Shown piece by piece: positions 17,583-27,291 of a stretch of DNA of 64,000 bases. The stretch's first letter is position 1. Every line of letters starts with the position of its first letter. Below the pieces are notes generated by a model. The model was not told where the DNA came from and made no database searches. It saw only the letters and a list, made by a program, of their open reading frames with translations. The position numbers and the translations under genes are program-made. This stretch comes from an uncultured Spirochaetota bacterium (GTDB lineage: Bacteria > Spirochaetota > UBA4802 > UBA5550), in contig CALMRZ010000016.1 in the NCBI GenBank assembly GCA_937872225.1, forward strand, positions 1 to 64,000. The letters are read 5' to 3'.

Positions 17583-18116
17583 CTACTCGTACTTCGTCTT
17601 CTCCAGGTTGTTCAGCCGCACCTTCTCGATGAAGTTTTCCAGGGAGAAGAGGTGCCGGTCCGCGCGGTAGACCAGGGCGAAGCAGGCGAGAAAAACGCAG
17701 TTGCGCAGGATGAGCCAGGGGCCCACCTTCTCCGCAAGGCCGATGCCCAGGAGATGGACCGGGAAACAGCCGCAGTCGAAGCTCCGGCCGCGGAACACGT
17801 TGACCGACAGGAACACGATGAAGGCCGTCATGAGGAGCAGGGCGAGGGCGGCCGCGGCGCGCACCCTGATGCCGATGAGAAGGAGAAGGCCCAGGATAAG
17901 CTCAAGGGGCGGGATGAAGGACGCCGCGTAGGGCACGAGCTCCGCCGGGAGTATCCCGTAGCGCGCCACGACCAGGCCGAAGGAGGCGGGGTCGGTCAGC
18001 TTGACCGCCCCGGTGAAGGCCAGCATGGCGCCAAGGGCCACCCTGATCAGCACCGTGAACCGGTTGCCGTATAGGGTGCTATTTATCGCCTTCCTGATGC
18101 CGCTTTCATTTCCCAT
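17583..18116 (-). CDS. MauE/DoxX-family membrane protein
   Basis: A 177-residue integral membrane protein with four predicted helices (about 22-42, 60-85, 88-110, 135-155). MLAFTGAVKLTDPASFGLVV and a conserved extracytoplasmic FDCGCFPV loop with two cysteines match the MauE/DoxX redox-associated family. Some members of that family assist disulfide or cofactor maturation in the periplasm. I placed the start at 18116 because the longer frame upstream lies inside the rhodanese gene. The start overlaps the rhodanese stop by 11 bases, so translation is coupled. Pairing of a MauE-like protein with an exported rhodanese suggests joint work on sulfur or thiol chemistry at the membrane. Confidence 0.85.
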   Translation of the reverse strand: MGNESGIRKAINSTLYGNRFTVLIRVALGAMLAFTGAVKLTDPASFGLVVARYGILPAELVPYAASFIPPLELILGLLLLIGIRVRAAAALALLLMTAFIVFLSVNVFRGRSFDCGCFPVHLLGIGLAEKVGPWLILRNCVFLACFALVYRADRHLFSLENFIEKVRLNNLEKTKYE

Positions 18117-18603
18117 CGCGAACCCCCCGCTCCACCGGGTGTCCCGCCGCTTCCCACCCGGGGAGGCCGTTTTCGAGGATGTAAAGAATCCTGCCGTATC
18201 CGCGCTTGCGGATCGCTTCCGCCAGCATGGCCGCGGCGCCGCAGGAGGGGCCGTCGCAGTAGACGACGATCTCCGCCGGCCTGCCGAGGAAGCTGAAATC
18301 AATGCCGGGCCTGTTTGCCGCGGCGTCCAGGGCCGGGACGTTGATCGCCCCCGGGACGCGGGCCTGTTCGAATTCGGCTTTCTCCCGGGCGTCGACAAAG
18401 ACGGCGCCGGCGTCATGCTTGATCCTGGCCTCGGCGACGGACAGGGACACGGTCTTTCGGGCCTCGAGGTCCGTCCTGCTCACCGGGACGTAGCCGCGCG
18501 GATGGAACAGGTTGACGGCGATGCCGGCGGCGCCGGCCGCGACCAGGATGACGAACATGTCCCGCACCAGCCGCCGGGGTACGCGTTTTGTGCTAGTGGC
18601 CAT
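18106..18603 (-). CDS. Membrane-anchored rhodanese-like sulfurtransferase
   Basis: A 165-residue protein with one N-terminal helix (about 14-31) and a single rhodanese domain facing the periplasm by inference. VFVDAREKAEFEQARVPGAINVP is the usual entry, and the active-site loop is YCDGPSCGAA, with Cys at the expected catalytic position and a second Cys four residues on. The C-terminal ILENGLPGWEAAGHPVE completes the fold. It overlaps the GAF/HD-GYP gene upstream by 11 bases and MauE downstream by 11 bases. The three genes form one translationally coupled unit. Confidence 0.92.
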   Translation of the reverse strand: MATSTKRVPRRLVRDMFVILVAAGAAGIAVNLFHPRGYVPVSRTDLEARKTVSLSVAEARIKHDAGAVFVDAREKAEFEQARVPGAINVPALDAAANRPGIDFSFLGRPAEIVVYCDGPSCGAAAMLAEAIRKRGYGRILYILENGLPGWEAAGHPVERGVRDGK

Positions 18604-20668
18604 GGTCCTCCATGGATCTTTTAAAAGAATCCTTGTCTACTTTTTCATAGATCTTTTTTTCTATAAACAGGTCGACCAGGTCGCGGTCGAGGGCCCACTT
18701 GTCCGCCTCCTCCCTGAGTATCGCCAGGACCTTGTCGCGGGGGAGGGCCTTCTTGTAGGGCCGGTCGCTGGCGACGAGGGCGTCATAGATGTCGGCGATG
18801 GTCATGATGCGCGACTGGATCAGGGTGCTCTCCCGGCCGGACAGGCCGTCGGGATAGCCGGTGCCGTCGAGCTTTTCATGGTGCCGCAGGGCGATCTCGG
18901 GGATGTTACGGTACTCCGGCGGCCAGGGTATCTTGCTCACGAAGGCGTGGGTGTGGAGCACGTGGCTTTCTATCTCCTTGCGCTCCTCCGGGTTCAGGCT
19001 CCCCTTCCGTATGGAAAGGTTCAGGATGTCAAAGGGGGAAATGACCATGAGCCTGCCGCCGCCGACGTTGATGCACTCGATCTCGTCGATTTCGTAGGAT
19101 ATGCGGTCCAGGATGTCCTGCGGGTTTTCCTCCACCACGGCGGGCTCGTTCATCTGGCAGAGCTTGTCCTTTATTTCCACGATGCGTCCGAGCTTGTATT
19201 TTTTCTCTTTCAGGAGCTCGTCGAAGGCCGCCGCGGTGTTGTCGTCCTTGTTCATCGTCCTGAGCAGCTCAGCCTCGCGGGAGGAATACTGCAGCTCCAG
19301 GAAGCGGTACAGGTAGTTGAGGCGGAGGATGAGGTTGTCGAAGTCCTTGGGGTAGAGCTTCTTCTCCTTCCTGAAGACCGAGAGGTCGATGTAGACCTTG
19401 CCGAAATCGTGGAGCAGCGACGCCAGCTCGAGCTCCTTGATCTGCGTCTCGGTGAAATGGCGGTCCTTGAGGTATCCCTCGTTCACTTCGTTCACCGCGC
19501 GGGCCATGGCCGTGCAGATCGCCGCGACGCGGAAGGAGTGGCCCGACGTGGCCGGGTCGCGGGACTCGATGGCCGAGACGGAGGCCTTGACGAACTCCTC
19601 GAACTGGTGCTGGATCTGCATGATCATGCGGTTGTTCTCGATGGCGATGGCCGCCTGACCCGCCACCGCCTCCAGGAGGCTGTCGTATTTCCTGTTGAAC
19701 ACGACCACGTTGCGGTCGAAGTCTTCGGGCGTCTCAAGCTTGATGGTGAAGGCCTCGTATTCGCCGTCGCCGGCCGTGTCGCTGTTTTCCTTGCAGTTCA
19801 GGAGCTGTATCACCCCGATGATCTCGTCCACGTGGTTCTTCATCGGCACCACCAGCATCGAGCGGCTCCGGTAGTTGTGCTTATGGTCAAAGGAGGGGTT
19901 GAAGGAGTAGGGCGCGTCCGGCGGCAGGTTGTAGGCGTCGGGGATGTTCAGGACCTCACCGGTGACCGCGACATAGCCGGAGATGGACTTCTTGTCCATG
20001 GGGAGGACGCGCTCCTCGAGGGGGATGTCGCGGGAAAAGGTGTGGGAGTACTTGAAGCGGAGGCGCTTTTTCCCCTCCTCGTCCTGCTCCACCAGGAAGA
20101 TGCTGCCCGCGTCGGCGCCGGTGATGCGCTTGCTGAGGAAGAGGAAGAGCCTGAGCAGCTTGTCCTGGTCTTTTTCGGTCGACAGGGCCCGTCCCATGTT
20201 GATGAGGTCCTCCTGGTCCTTCTTGGTGTCGATCAGACGGGCCAGGTAGGTCTCCTGGAGGGAGCGGTTGATGTAGAGCTCGTTCAGCACGGAGAACGTT
20301 CGACGTATCATGAAGGAAAAATCCTGGGCCGAGGCGGGCCCGTGGCGGAACTCGGCAATGTCCCGGAGGTTTTCGAAATCGAGCTCCGTCACCGATTCTT
20401 CCGGGCCGAAGATGATGAACTGGTAGGTGATCTCGGTGAAGGGAAGGATGCTCAGGAGCCTGTTCATCTCCATGTACTCGTCGTAATGCAGGAAGATGAC
20501 CGCGAGGATGTGCGTGTCTTTCCCGCCGTCGATGAGCTCCTGGATGTCCCCGCGGATGTCCGACGATTCCACTATCGTGAAATCGTGCCCGCCGGGGATT
20601 GAAAGGAACGGCCGCGCCCTTCTCGAAATCAGAACGATGCTCTTATTTCGTGCCTGAAGAAAATCCAT
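18593..20668 (-). CDS. GAF / HD-GYP cyclic-dinucleotide phosphodiesterase
   Basis: A 691-residue cytoplasmic signalling protein. The first 130 residues look like a degenerate receiver-type alpha/beta fold. A GAF domain occupies about 160-335, then the HD-GYP domain about 355-670. Catalytic features are ASLLHDFGKV (the HD pair), VLHTHA, and RHHEKLDGTGYPDGLSG (GYP motif). A 100-residue insertion between the HD and GYP parts (about 425-540) is longer than usual. The domain hydrolyses c-di-GMP in characterised members. It is the first gene of the operon with rhodanese and MauE. No helix or export signal is visible. Confidence 0.93.
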   Translation of the reverse strand: MDFLQARNKSIVLISRRARPFLSIPGGHDFTIVESSDIRGDIQELIDGGKDTHILAVIFLHYDEYMEMNRLLSILPFTEITYQFIIFGPEESVTELDFENLRDIAEFRHGPASAQDFSFMIRRTFSVLNELYINRSLQETYLARLIDTKKDQEDLINMGRALSTEKDQDKLLRLFLFLSKRITGADAGSIFLVEQDEEGKKRLRFKYSHTFSRDIPLEERVLPMDKKSISGYVAVTGEVLNIPDAYNLPPDAPYSFNPSFDHKHNYRSRSMLVVPMKNHVDEIIGVIQLLNCKENSDTAGDGEYEAFTIKLETPEDFDRNVVVFNRKYDSLLEAVAGQAAIAIENNRMIMQIQHQFEEFVKASVSAIESRDPATSGHSFRVAAICTAMARAVNEVNEGYLKDRHFTETQIKELELASLLHDFGKVYIDLSVFRKEKKLYPKDFDNLILRLNYLYRFLELQYSSREAELLRTMNKDDNTAAAFDELLKEKKYKLGRIVEIKDKLCQMNEPAVVEENPQDILDRISYEIDEIECINVGGGRLMVISPFDILNLSIRKGSLNPEERKEIESHVLHTHAFVSKIPWPPEYRNIPEIALRHHEKLDGTGYPDGLSGRESTLIQSRIMTIADIYDALVASDRPYKKALPRDKVLAILREEADKWALDRDLVDLFIEKKIYEKVDKDSFKRSMEDHGH

Positions 20669-20743
20669 GCATGTATGACCTGTGATGTGCCTGCATGCTG
20701 ATACATTTTTGACAATGCGTCAATGATTATTTTTTATGATGGA

Positions 20744-20768
20744 AATCCGCCTCGCCGGGCGGATTGTT
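20744..20768. terminator. Hairpin with T-run between divergent genes
   Basis: AATCCGCC (20744-20751) and GGCGGATT (20758-20765) form an 8-base stem, followed on the plus strand by GTTTTT. No plus-strand gene precedes it, so it may be a leader attenuator for a transcript starting near the TTGACA at 20709, or an insulating element. Confidence 0.45.
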
Positions 20769-20845
20769 TTTCGCGGCGCGGTCGATGCCGGATTATGTCG
20801 TGGGGAGGGAGAAACGCCGGCACGCCGCGCGGTGCCGAATAATAC

Positions 20846-20874
20846 TTGACATAAAAAATTTTTTTGTAGACGAA
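20846..20874 (+). promoter_or_regulatory. Candidate promoter upstream of the hypothetical/SpoIIE pair
   Basis: TTGACA at 20846-20851 is followed by A/T tracts and weak -10 candidates (TAGACG at about 20867 or GACGAA at 20869). The -35 is perfect and the -10 is poor, so it may need an activator. Confidence 0.35.
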
Positions 20875-20899
20875 TTGAATTCAGCGACAAAGCTGTCTG

Positions 20900-21784
20900 G
20901 TGAACCAATCAGAAAAAAACAGTCCGGGTTGCGCGCACGTGAGCGATGCCATTACCATAAACATACACAGGACGCTGGAGGAGATCGGCGACGCGGTCAT
21001 GGCGGCCCTTGCCTACAAGCGCTATCCCCTTGACCATCTTGAGCGCGTGATGTCGGCCATTGACGACCTGATGCTGAACCCGGCGAACCGCAAAGGGTGC
21101 GAGAACCACCTGAAATCGTCGGGTAGCAGCTACGTCCTCTTCTTCCTCTCGAACATCCTGTACAACCTGAAACAGCGCGGACAGCTGGTCCTGTCCGAGG
21201 ACGTGATGAAATGGCTCGGAAGCGTGTGGAAGAACTTCCTCAAGCGCAACAAGGCCTACCAGGAGATGTTTCCCGGCATCGATGAATACCGGATCAAGAT
21301 GCGCAAGTATTACCCCGCCGGGGGGACCTTCGTCAGCCAGATAGACAACGTGAACCTCGTCAAGGACGACTTTGTCCTCGATTCCGATTCGGAGGAGGGC
21401 CCCATACGGAAGCTTGAGCGGTTTTACCAGGCCGCCTTCGATATCCTCAACGCCATGAAGCCGAGCTATTTCTTTCTCCTTGACTACTATTACGAGAAGA
21501 AAATGAGCACCGGCCTGGACTCGAGCGAAGCCGTGGCCCTCGAGGCGGGCGGCCTCAACAAGTTCGGACAGCTCAATTACACCTACACCGACATCGCCGT
21601 CATCGTCTGCCAGAGCCTGGGCATACTGGAAGCGTCGTACCTGATTTTGAAAAAGAAGAAGTCCCAGCGGCGCCTCGTCAGCGTCAACGGCAAGCAGAAG
21701 TTCCTCACGACCCCGGAGATTTACAACCTCTACCTCGACAAGTTCAACGCCATGAAGAAGGAGCTGACGAACCTCAACAAGTAG
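20900..21784 (+). CDS. Conserved-looking cytoplasmic protein of unknown function
   Basis: A 294-residue mostly helical soluble protein that I do not recognise. Features are a run of helices at 15-60 (INIHRTLEEIGDAVMAALAY), LYNLKQRGQLVLSEDVMKWL near 95, an acidic DSDSEEGP linker near 160, then PSYFFLLDYYYEKKMS and a basic C-terminus (LKKKKSQRRL). No signal peptide or membrane helix. Start choice is weak: GTG 20900 or GTG 20939 (281 residues), neither with a clear ribosome-binding site. It precedes the cNMP/SpoIIE phosphatase by 24 bases on the same strand, so a role as partner or target in that signalling pathway is likely but unproven. Confidence 0.75.
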   Translation: MNQSEKNSPGCAHVSDAITINIHRTLEEIGDAVMAALAYKRYPLDHLERVMSAIDDLMLNPANRKGCENHLKSSGSSYVLFFLSNILYNLKQRGQLVLSEDVMKWLGSVWKNFLKRNKAYQEMFPGIDEYRIKMRKYYPAGGTFVSQIDNVNLVKDDFVLDSDSEEGPIRKLERFYQAAFDILNAMKPSYFFLLDYYYEKKMSTGLDSSEAVALEAGGLNKFGQLNYTYTDIAVIVCQSLGILEASYLILKKKKSQRRLVSVNGKQKFLTTPEIYNLYLDKFNAMKKELTNLNK

Positions 21785-21808
21785 GTCCGGCAGACCGCCC
21801 CCGGCACC

Positions 21809-23044
21809 ATGACTACCTACAAAGAAAAGGACATCATCACGATCCTCGGCAACATCCCCGTTTTCCAGGGCCTGACCGAGGCCGATTATTCAGAGATCAC
21901 CCCGCTCCTGAAGCTTGAGAAATATGTTCCCGGCGACATGATCATCAAGGAGGGAACCCACGGCGACTCCATGTGCGTCATCATCAAGGGCGCGGTCAAG
22001 ATAACCAAGACCGGCGAGGCACGGGAGGAAATACTGCTCGATACCTTCTATCCCGGTTCCTACTTCGGGGAATTTTCCCTGGTCGACAACATGCCCCGGT
22101 CGGCCAACGCCGTCTGCGTTGACGAGACCGAGCTGTTCCGCCTCGAAAAAAAGGATTTTGACGCCCTGCTGGCCAGGAACGGCGCCATATCCACCGCCTT
22201 TTACAAGAACTGCCTGGAGGAGACCTTTTCCCGCTTCAGGAACACCATAGCCAACTTCGCTTTCTCCGAGCACAGCCTGCGGCAGAAATCAAGCAAGCTG
22301 GACGAACTGGACCGCGACCTGTCCCAGGCCAGCCAGATCCAGAGCTATTTCATCAACCGCGAGCTCCTGGACCACGAGCACTCCTTTTTGCGAAACGTGC
22401 GCCACACCTACCTGTACAAACCGTGCATCGCCATCGGCGGGGACTTCCTGAACGTGACGGAGCTGAGGCCCGGCGTGGCCAGCATCATCATCGCCGACAT
22501 CATGGGCCACGGCATAACCTCGGCCCTGGGAACCGGGGTGCTGAAGAGCGCCTATTCCATGGCCGTGAAGGATCTGGGATTCAAGCCGATACAGCTCATG
22601 AAGTTCCTCAACCGGCATTTCCTCGGGGTCATATCGCACCTGTACGCGACCTGCTACTACGCCATCATCGACATGCGGAACAAGAAGGTCCAGTTCACGA
22701 AGGCGGGCCATCCCCATCCCCTGTTCTGGAAAAAGCGCCGGCAGGACTTCGCCGATATCCGGTGCCAGGGCACCGGCCTGGGCCTCGTGAAGAAGGCGCG
22801 CTTCGGCAGGGTGAGTTATCCGCTGGAGCGGGGCGACAGGATCCTCTTTTACACCGACGGCATCATCGAGCAGAAGAACGCCCGGGGCAAGATGTACACC
22901 GAGTCGCGCCTCAGGAGCGTGTTCCGCGACCTGATACTTCATGAAGACGCGGACATCGTCAATAAAATATATGAAGACATGAAGTCCTTCGCCGGCAGGA
23001 GGGAGATCGAGGACGACGCGACCCTCCTGCTGCTGGAATTCTGA
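21809..23044 (+). CDS. Cyclic-nucleotide-binding SpoIIE-type protein phosphatase
   Basis: A 411-residue protein with an N-terminal cNMP-binding (CRP-like) domain and a C-terminal PP2C/SpoIIE phosphatase. The former shows VPGDMIIKEGTHGDSMCVIIKG, FYPGSYFGEFSLVD and PRSANAVC, the phosphate-binding cassette with Glu and Arg. A helical linker (about 150-190) leads to GGDFLNVTEL and ADIMGHGITSALGTGV, the metal-binding Asp motifs, and ends REIEDDATLLLLEF. It should dephosphorylate an anti-sigma antagonist when cAMP or cGMP binds. The cyclase at 8626 is a candidate source of signal. No STAS-domain antagonist is encoded nearby. Confidence 0.94.
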   Translation: MTTYKEKDIITILGNIPVFQGLTEADYSEITPLLKLEKYVPGDMIIKEGTHGDSMCVIIKGAVKITKTGEAREEILLDTFYPGSYFGEFSLVDNMPRSANAVCVDETELFRLEKKDFDALLARNGAISTAFYKNCLEETFSRFRNTIANFAFSEHSLRQKSSKLDELDRDLSQASQIQSYFINRELLDHEHSFLRNVRHTYLYKPCIAIGGDFLNVTELRPGVASIIIADIMGHGITSALGTGVLKSAYSMAVKDLGFKPIQLMKFLNRHFLGVISHLYATCYYAIIDMRNKKVQFTKAGHPHPLFWKKRRQDFADIRCQGTGLGLVKKARFGRVSYPLERGDRILFYTDGIIEQKNARGKMYTESRLRSVFRDLILHEDADIVNKIYEDMKSFAGRREIEDDATLLLLEF

Positions 23045-23218
23045 AATACAAGAAACACCCTGCATCACCCGTTGGGCCGGGCAGAAACCCCTGCGCACTA
23101 TTTATTATTGACAGCCGGTGCCGATTAATTGATAATTTAAGAGCCGGTGTCGCCTCGAACCGGAGACCCCGGCTTCTGATGCATAGCGTGAGAAAATCCC
23201 TGGAACAGGAGGTATGGC

Positions 23219-23857
23219 ATGAGGGTTCAATGGAGCGCCGTCCTGATCGTGTTTCTGGCCGGTATGTGCCCCGCCGTGATCGCCGCTGCCGATGAGGACC
23301 GCGGCTACGGGGACCGCAGGGGCGACCAGCGGAGGTACGAAGACGCCCGCACGAGAATGAAGCGGGAAAGAATGGAGGAGGAGCGGCGCTGGAGGATCGA
23401 ACAGGAGCGACTGCGCAGGATGGACCAGGAGCGGCAGCGGAAGATCGAGGAGGAGCGCAGAAAACTCGACGAGGAGCGCCGCAGGCTGGAAGAGGACCGT
23501 CTCAGGCTTGACGAGCAGCTCTGGGAGATGGACGAGGAACGGGAGCGGAAAAATTACGATGAAGAACGCCGGCGCCGGTACCAGGACTGCCTCAAGACAT
23601 GCTCCGATCCTGTCGGGATGGAGTGGGCGACCTGCCCGGACGACTGCAAGAAGGCGTCCGACGAGTGGGACTGGAAAAGCTACCGGGAGGCCCGCCAGAG
23701 AAAAATAAACGAGGAGCGCCGCAAAAGGATCGAGGCCGAACGGCAGAAGAAATTCGACGAGGAATGGCTCAGACTCGAAAACGAGCGCCGGAGGATCGAT
23801 GAGGAGCGGCGCGAAATCGAGCGCGAGCGCCGGAGGCTTGAAGAAAAACGCCGTTAA
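23219..23857 (+). CDS. Secreted charged coiled-coil protein with a twin CX3C motif
   Basis: A 212-residue protein with a signal peptide (about 1-23, cleavage near VIAAADE). It is otherwise a nearly uninterrupted single alpha helix of E/R/K repeats (EERRRLEEDR-type). The helix is broken once in the middle by C124-X3-C128-X10-C139-X3-C143 around PVGMEW. That spacing is the twin-CX3C arrangement, which forms a disulfide-locked helical hairpin in other proteins (knowledge from mitochondrial intermembrane-space proteins; the relation here is an inference). AGGAGG precedes the ATG. It overlaps the convergent AMP-ligase remnant by four bases. Function unknown; perhaps a periplasmic spacer. Confidence 0.8.
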   Translation: MRVQWSAVLIVFLAGMCPAVIAAADEDRGYGDRRGDQRRYEDARTRMKRERMEEERRWRIEQERLRRMDQERQRKIEEERRKLDEERRRLEEDRLRLDEQLWEMDEERERKNYDEERRRRYQDCLKTCSDPVGMEWATCPDDCKKASDEWDWKSYREARQRKINEERRKRIEAERQKKFDEEWLRLENERRRIDEERREIERERRRLEEKRR

Positions 23858-24726
23858 CCACTCCGGTCGTGGGGCCGTGTTTCCGGTGCCGTCACGTAAT
23901 GGAGTTCCCTCTCCGTCCTGGCGCTCGTGTTCTCCCGACGATCCGCATGAAGCCTGTCCGCTCCGGGAGAAAAGGCGATCGATCCTCCCCGGTACATCGT
24001 CCGGTAGTAGTCCGAGCTTCGTTCCAGGGCGTCCGAGAGGGGCAGGGCCGACAGGACGGCGTCCCGGCGGGCGGGATGGATGTCCAGCATCCTCAAGTCA
24101 GGCAGCTCCCCGAGTATGTCCCTGGCGGAAAGACTGATCCCTTTCGGATACCCGGCGATATCCGGCATGTACATGACGGTCATGACCGCGTCAGGGTCCA
24201 GCGCCCTGACGCGGCTTTCAATCTCTTCGCTCCGGTCGTTTTCCAGGCCTTCCTGGATCACCATGTCAAGTGTCGTAATGATATCATCTCCGTAATCCCC
24301 ATGGTCGAAGGCGATTATCTGCTCAAGGCCGGGGAGATCGTTCCTTGCTGAAAGAAGATTGTCCGCCTCCCGCCTGCCGGAACAGAAGCAGATTGTCGCG
24401 CCGGAGTCATTGCAGATGAAGGCCGCTTCCGCCGCCTCCAGCGCAGCGGGTATCGTTACGTCCGCGGCGCCGGTCGAAAGGATACCCAGGTCCGCGAAGA
24501 CCCATTCCGGCCTGTTCCCGGAATATAGGGCGATCCGGTCTCCAGGATTGACGCCGCAATTTATCAGGTATGAAGAGATGGCGTTGGTCTTTATATAGGT
24601 CTCTTCCCAGCATATATCAATCCAGAAATCGGCGACCCTGTGCCTCAAAAAGGCGTCGTCCCGGTAATAACCGGCCCTGTTTCTGAAAATTCCCGGAATG
24701 GTCGAATCTGGATAATAACGGTACAT
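23854..24726 (-). pseudogene. Truncated, degenerate AMP-binding (acyl-CoA ligase-like) gene
   Basis: The product resembles only the first half of a long-chain acyl-CoA synthetase: FWIDICWEETYIKTNAISSY, NPGDRIALYSGNRPEWVFAD and the region leading to the P-loop. The P-loop, normally YTSGTTG-x-PKG, reads VMYMPDIAGYPKGISLS, so the Ser/Thr/Gly residues that bind ATP phosphates are lost while PKG remains. The frame ends at about 290 residues, against some 600 in the family, and shows no adenylation core or C-terminal domain. It may be a relic or a repurposed fragment. I chose the ATG at 24726, which has AGGGAGAG upstream; the ATG at 24753 is also possible. Codon use looks normal, so the decay may be recent. 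Confidence 0.75.
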
Positions 24727-24753
24727 GATAGCTCTCCCTGGAATAAAACTCAT

Positions 24754-25122
24754 GGTTTAAATTCCCCGTTGAACGATTTTTCTTTTAACGTCCTCCCCGC
24801 TGGTGTACGCCCATGAAAAAAGGCCCCTGATGGTATATCAAATTTTATATTCAACTATAAGGTACAATGTCGGGAATTGAATGTAAATAACCAGGAATTG
24901 TGGTTCATTGGACGGGAATCAGTGGTTTGCTGATGACGGGATTGGTCAGAGGAGGTGACCGATTGTATTAGCGGGGCCTATGGATTTCGGTAAATTGACC
25001 CACGGTTAACAGCGAATCGAGGACGGATCCTCAGTCAGCGGCTCTTACTGCAGGCGCGCCAGAGGCCTTTGCCATATGTTCCGGCATGCAGCCGGGCAAT
25101 GCCGCTCCACTGGGCACGCCGC
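24754..25122. other. Intergenic region with no clear gene
   Basis: About 370 bases. An AT-rich stretch at 24835-24900 may hold the minus-strand promoter of the ligase remnant (TTTACA then TACCTT with 17 bases between, read on the minus strand, weak). I see no repeat or RNA gene. An SD-like AGGAGGTGA at 24951-24959 has no usable start after it. Confidence 0.45.
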
Positions 25123-25767
25123 TTATCCGGTATAGAGGACCGCCATGATGACGGCATTATCCGTGCCGGCGTTCAGGACGTTGTGGGGGACGGTGGCGTG
25201 ATAGTAGATGCTGTCGCCCTCGTTCAGGAACTCCTCCTTGTCGCCCAGGATAACCTTGATGGACCCTTCCATCACCACCAGGAACTCCTCGCCGTCATGG
25301 CTCGACAGCTCGGGGCTGCCGGCGCCGGGCGAAAGGGTTATCACGAAGGTCTCCATGTGCTTGTCCCTGACCCCGTGGGACAGGGACTGGTACTGGTAGT
25401 TGGGACGCTCGGCGCTGCCGGTGGAAATGCGGCTGATCTTCTGCCGCTCCTTTTTCCGCACCACGGAATAGCTGTACCCTGATTCCTCTCCCAGGAGAAA
25501 GCTCGTGCCGATCCGCAGGGCCTTGGAGAGCTTGACGATGGTCCCCAGGTCGGGGAGGATTTTCTGTTCCTCTATTTCCTTGAGCTTGCCCTGCGGTATC
25601 CCCGATATTTTTGCGAACTGCTCCAGGGAGATGTTCTGCATCTTCCGGATCTCCGCCAGGCGCCTGCCGATGGGGGCCACGTCCTCCCTCTTTTCCTCGC
25701 CCTGGTAGTAGCCCTGTACGTTTTCGAAATATTCCCGGGACTCCTGGTTGTCATAGGTTATCGTCAT
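25123..25767 (-). CDS. XRE-family regulator with C-terminal cupin domain
   Basis: A 214-residue transcription factor of the PuuR/HipB-cupin type. The helix-turn-helix lies at about 32-85 (RRLAEIRKMQNISLEQFA, then ISGIPQGKLKEIE), and a small beta-barrel cupin at about 135-210, with SSHDGEEFLVVMEGSIKVILG and YYHATVPHNVLNAG. Metal ligands His and Glu are present in the first cupin motif and His in the second. Such proteins bind a small metabolite in the cupin and often repress neighbouring catabolic genes or themselves. The ATG at 25767 has AGGAGG upstream. It is divergent from icd, and TTGACA/TTGTCAA half-sites lie between them. Confidence 0.93.
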   Translation of the reverse strand: MTITYDNQESREYFENVQGYYQGEEKREDVAPIGRRLAEIRKMQNISLEQFAKISGIPQGKLKEIEEQKILPDLGTIVKLSKALRIGTSFLLGEESGYSYSVVRKKERQKISRISTGSAERPNYQYQSLSHGVRDKHMETFVITLSPGAGSPELSSHDGEEFLVVMEGSIKVILGDKEEFLNEGDSIYYHATVPHNVLNAGTDNAVIMAVLYTG

Positions 25768-25973
25768 GGCACGGCCTCCTGGCTGTATATTGGCTGCTGG
25801 GAGCCACGGGATTTTCCCGGGCGCATAATGTAATTGTCGGATAAAAAAAAGATTTGTCAAGGATTAAGATTAATTGATCATTGTCCAGTGTCAAAAAATT
25901 GAGATTTGACAAAATCGTTCCCTGTTTTACTGTTGGTTCCTGTTTTTTTATCATTAATCATCGAAGGAAAACC
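25768..25973. promoter_or_regulatory. Divergent control region between the XRE-cupin gene and icd
   Basis: Contains TTTGTCAA (25855-25862) and, about 50 bases on, its inverted form TTTGACAA, plus a GTGTCAA between them. On the minus strand TTGACA followed by TAATCT at 16 bases is a possible promoter for the XRE-cupin gene. Plus-strand TTGACA near 25907 may serve icd. The repeated TGTCAA half-sites are candidate operator sites for the regulator (inference). Confidence 0.4.
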
Positions 25974-27188
<1,215 letters not shown>

Positions 27189-27291
27189 AAAATTGGAACC
27201 AAATAACAGGCTTTGCTGTCTATTAATAAATACAGAACGCCCGCATTGCATGCAGCGGCGTCAAATTTAAAGAGGAGTATTACCTTACACC

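Noticed and set aside
18512-20602. Very long open frame on the plus strand opposite the HD-GYP gene
   Set aside because: It is the antisense shadow of the clear HD-GYP gene, caused by high G+C codon bias. It has no family resemblance.
20764-21033. Plus-strand 89-codon frame upstream of the hypothetical gene
   Set aside because: It starts inside the terminator-like hairpin area and reads a different frame of the 20900 gene. Composition is Arg/His/Cys-rich.
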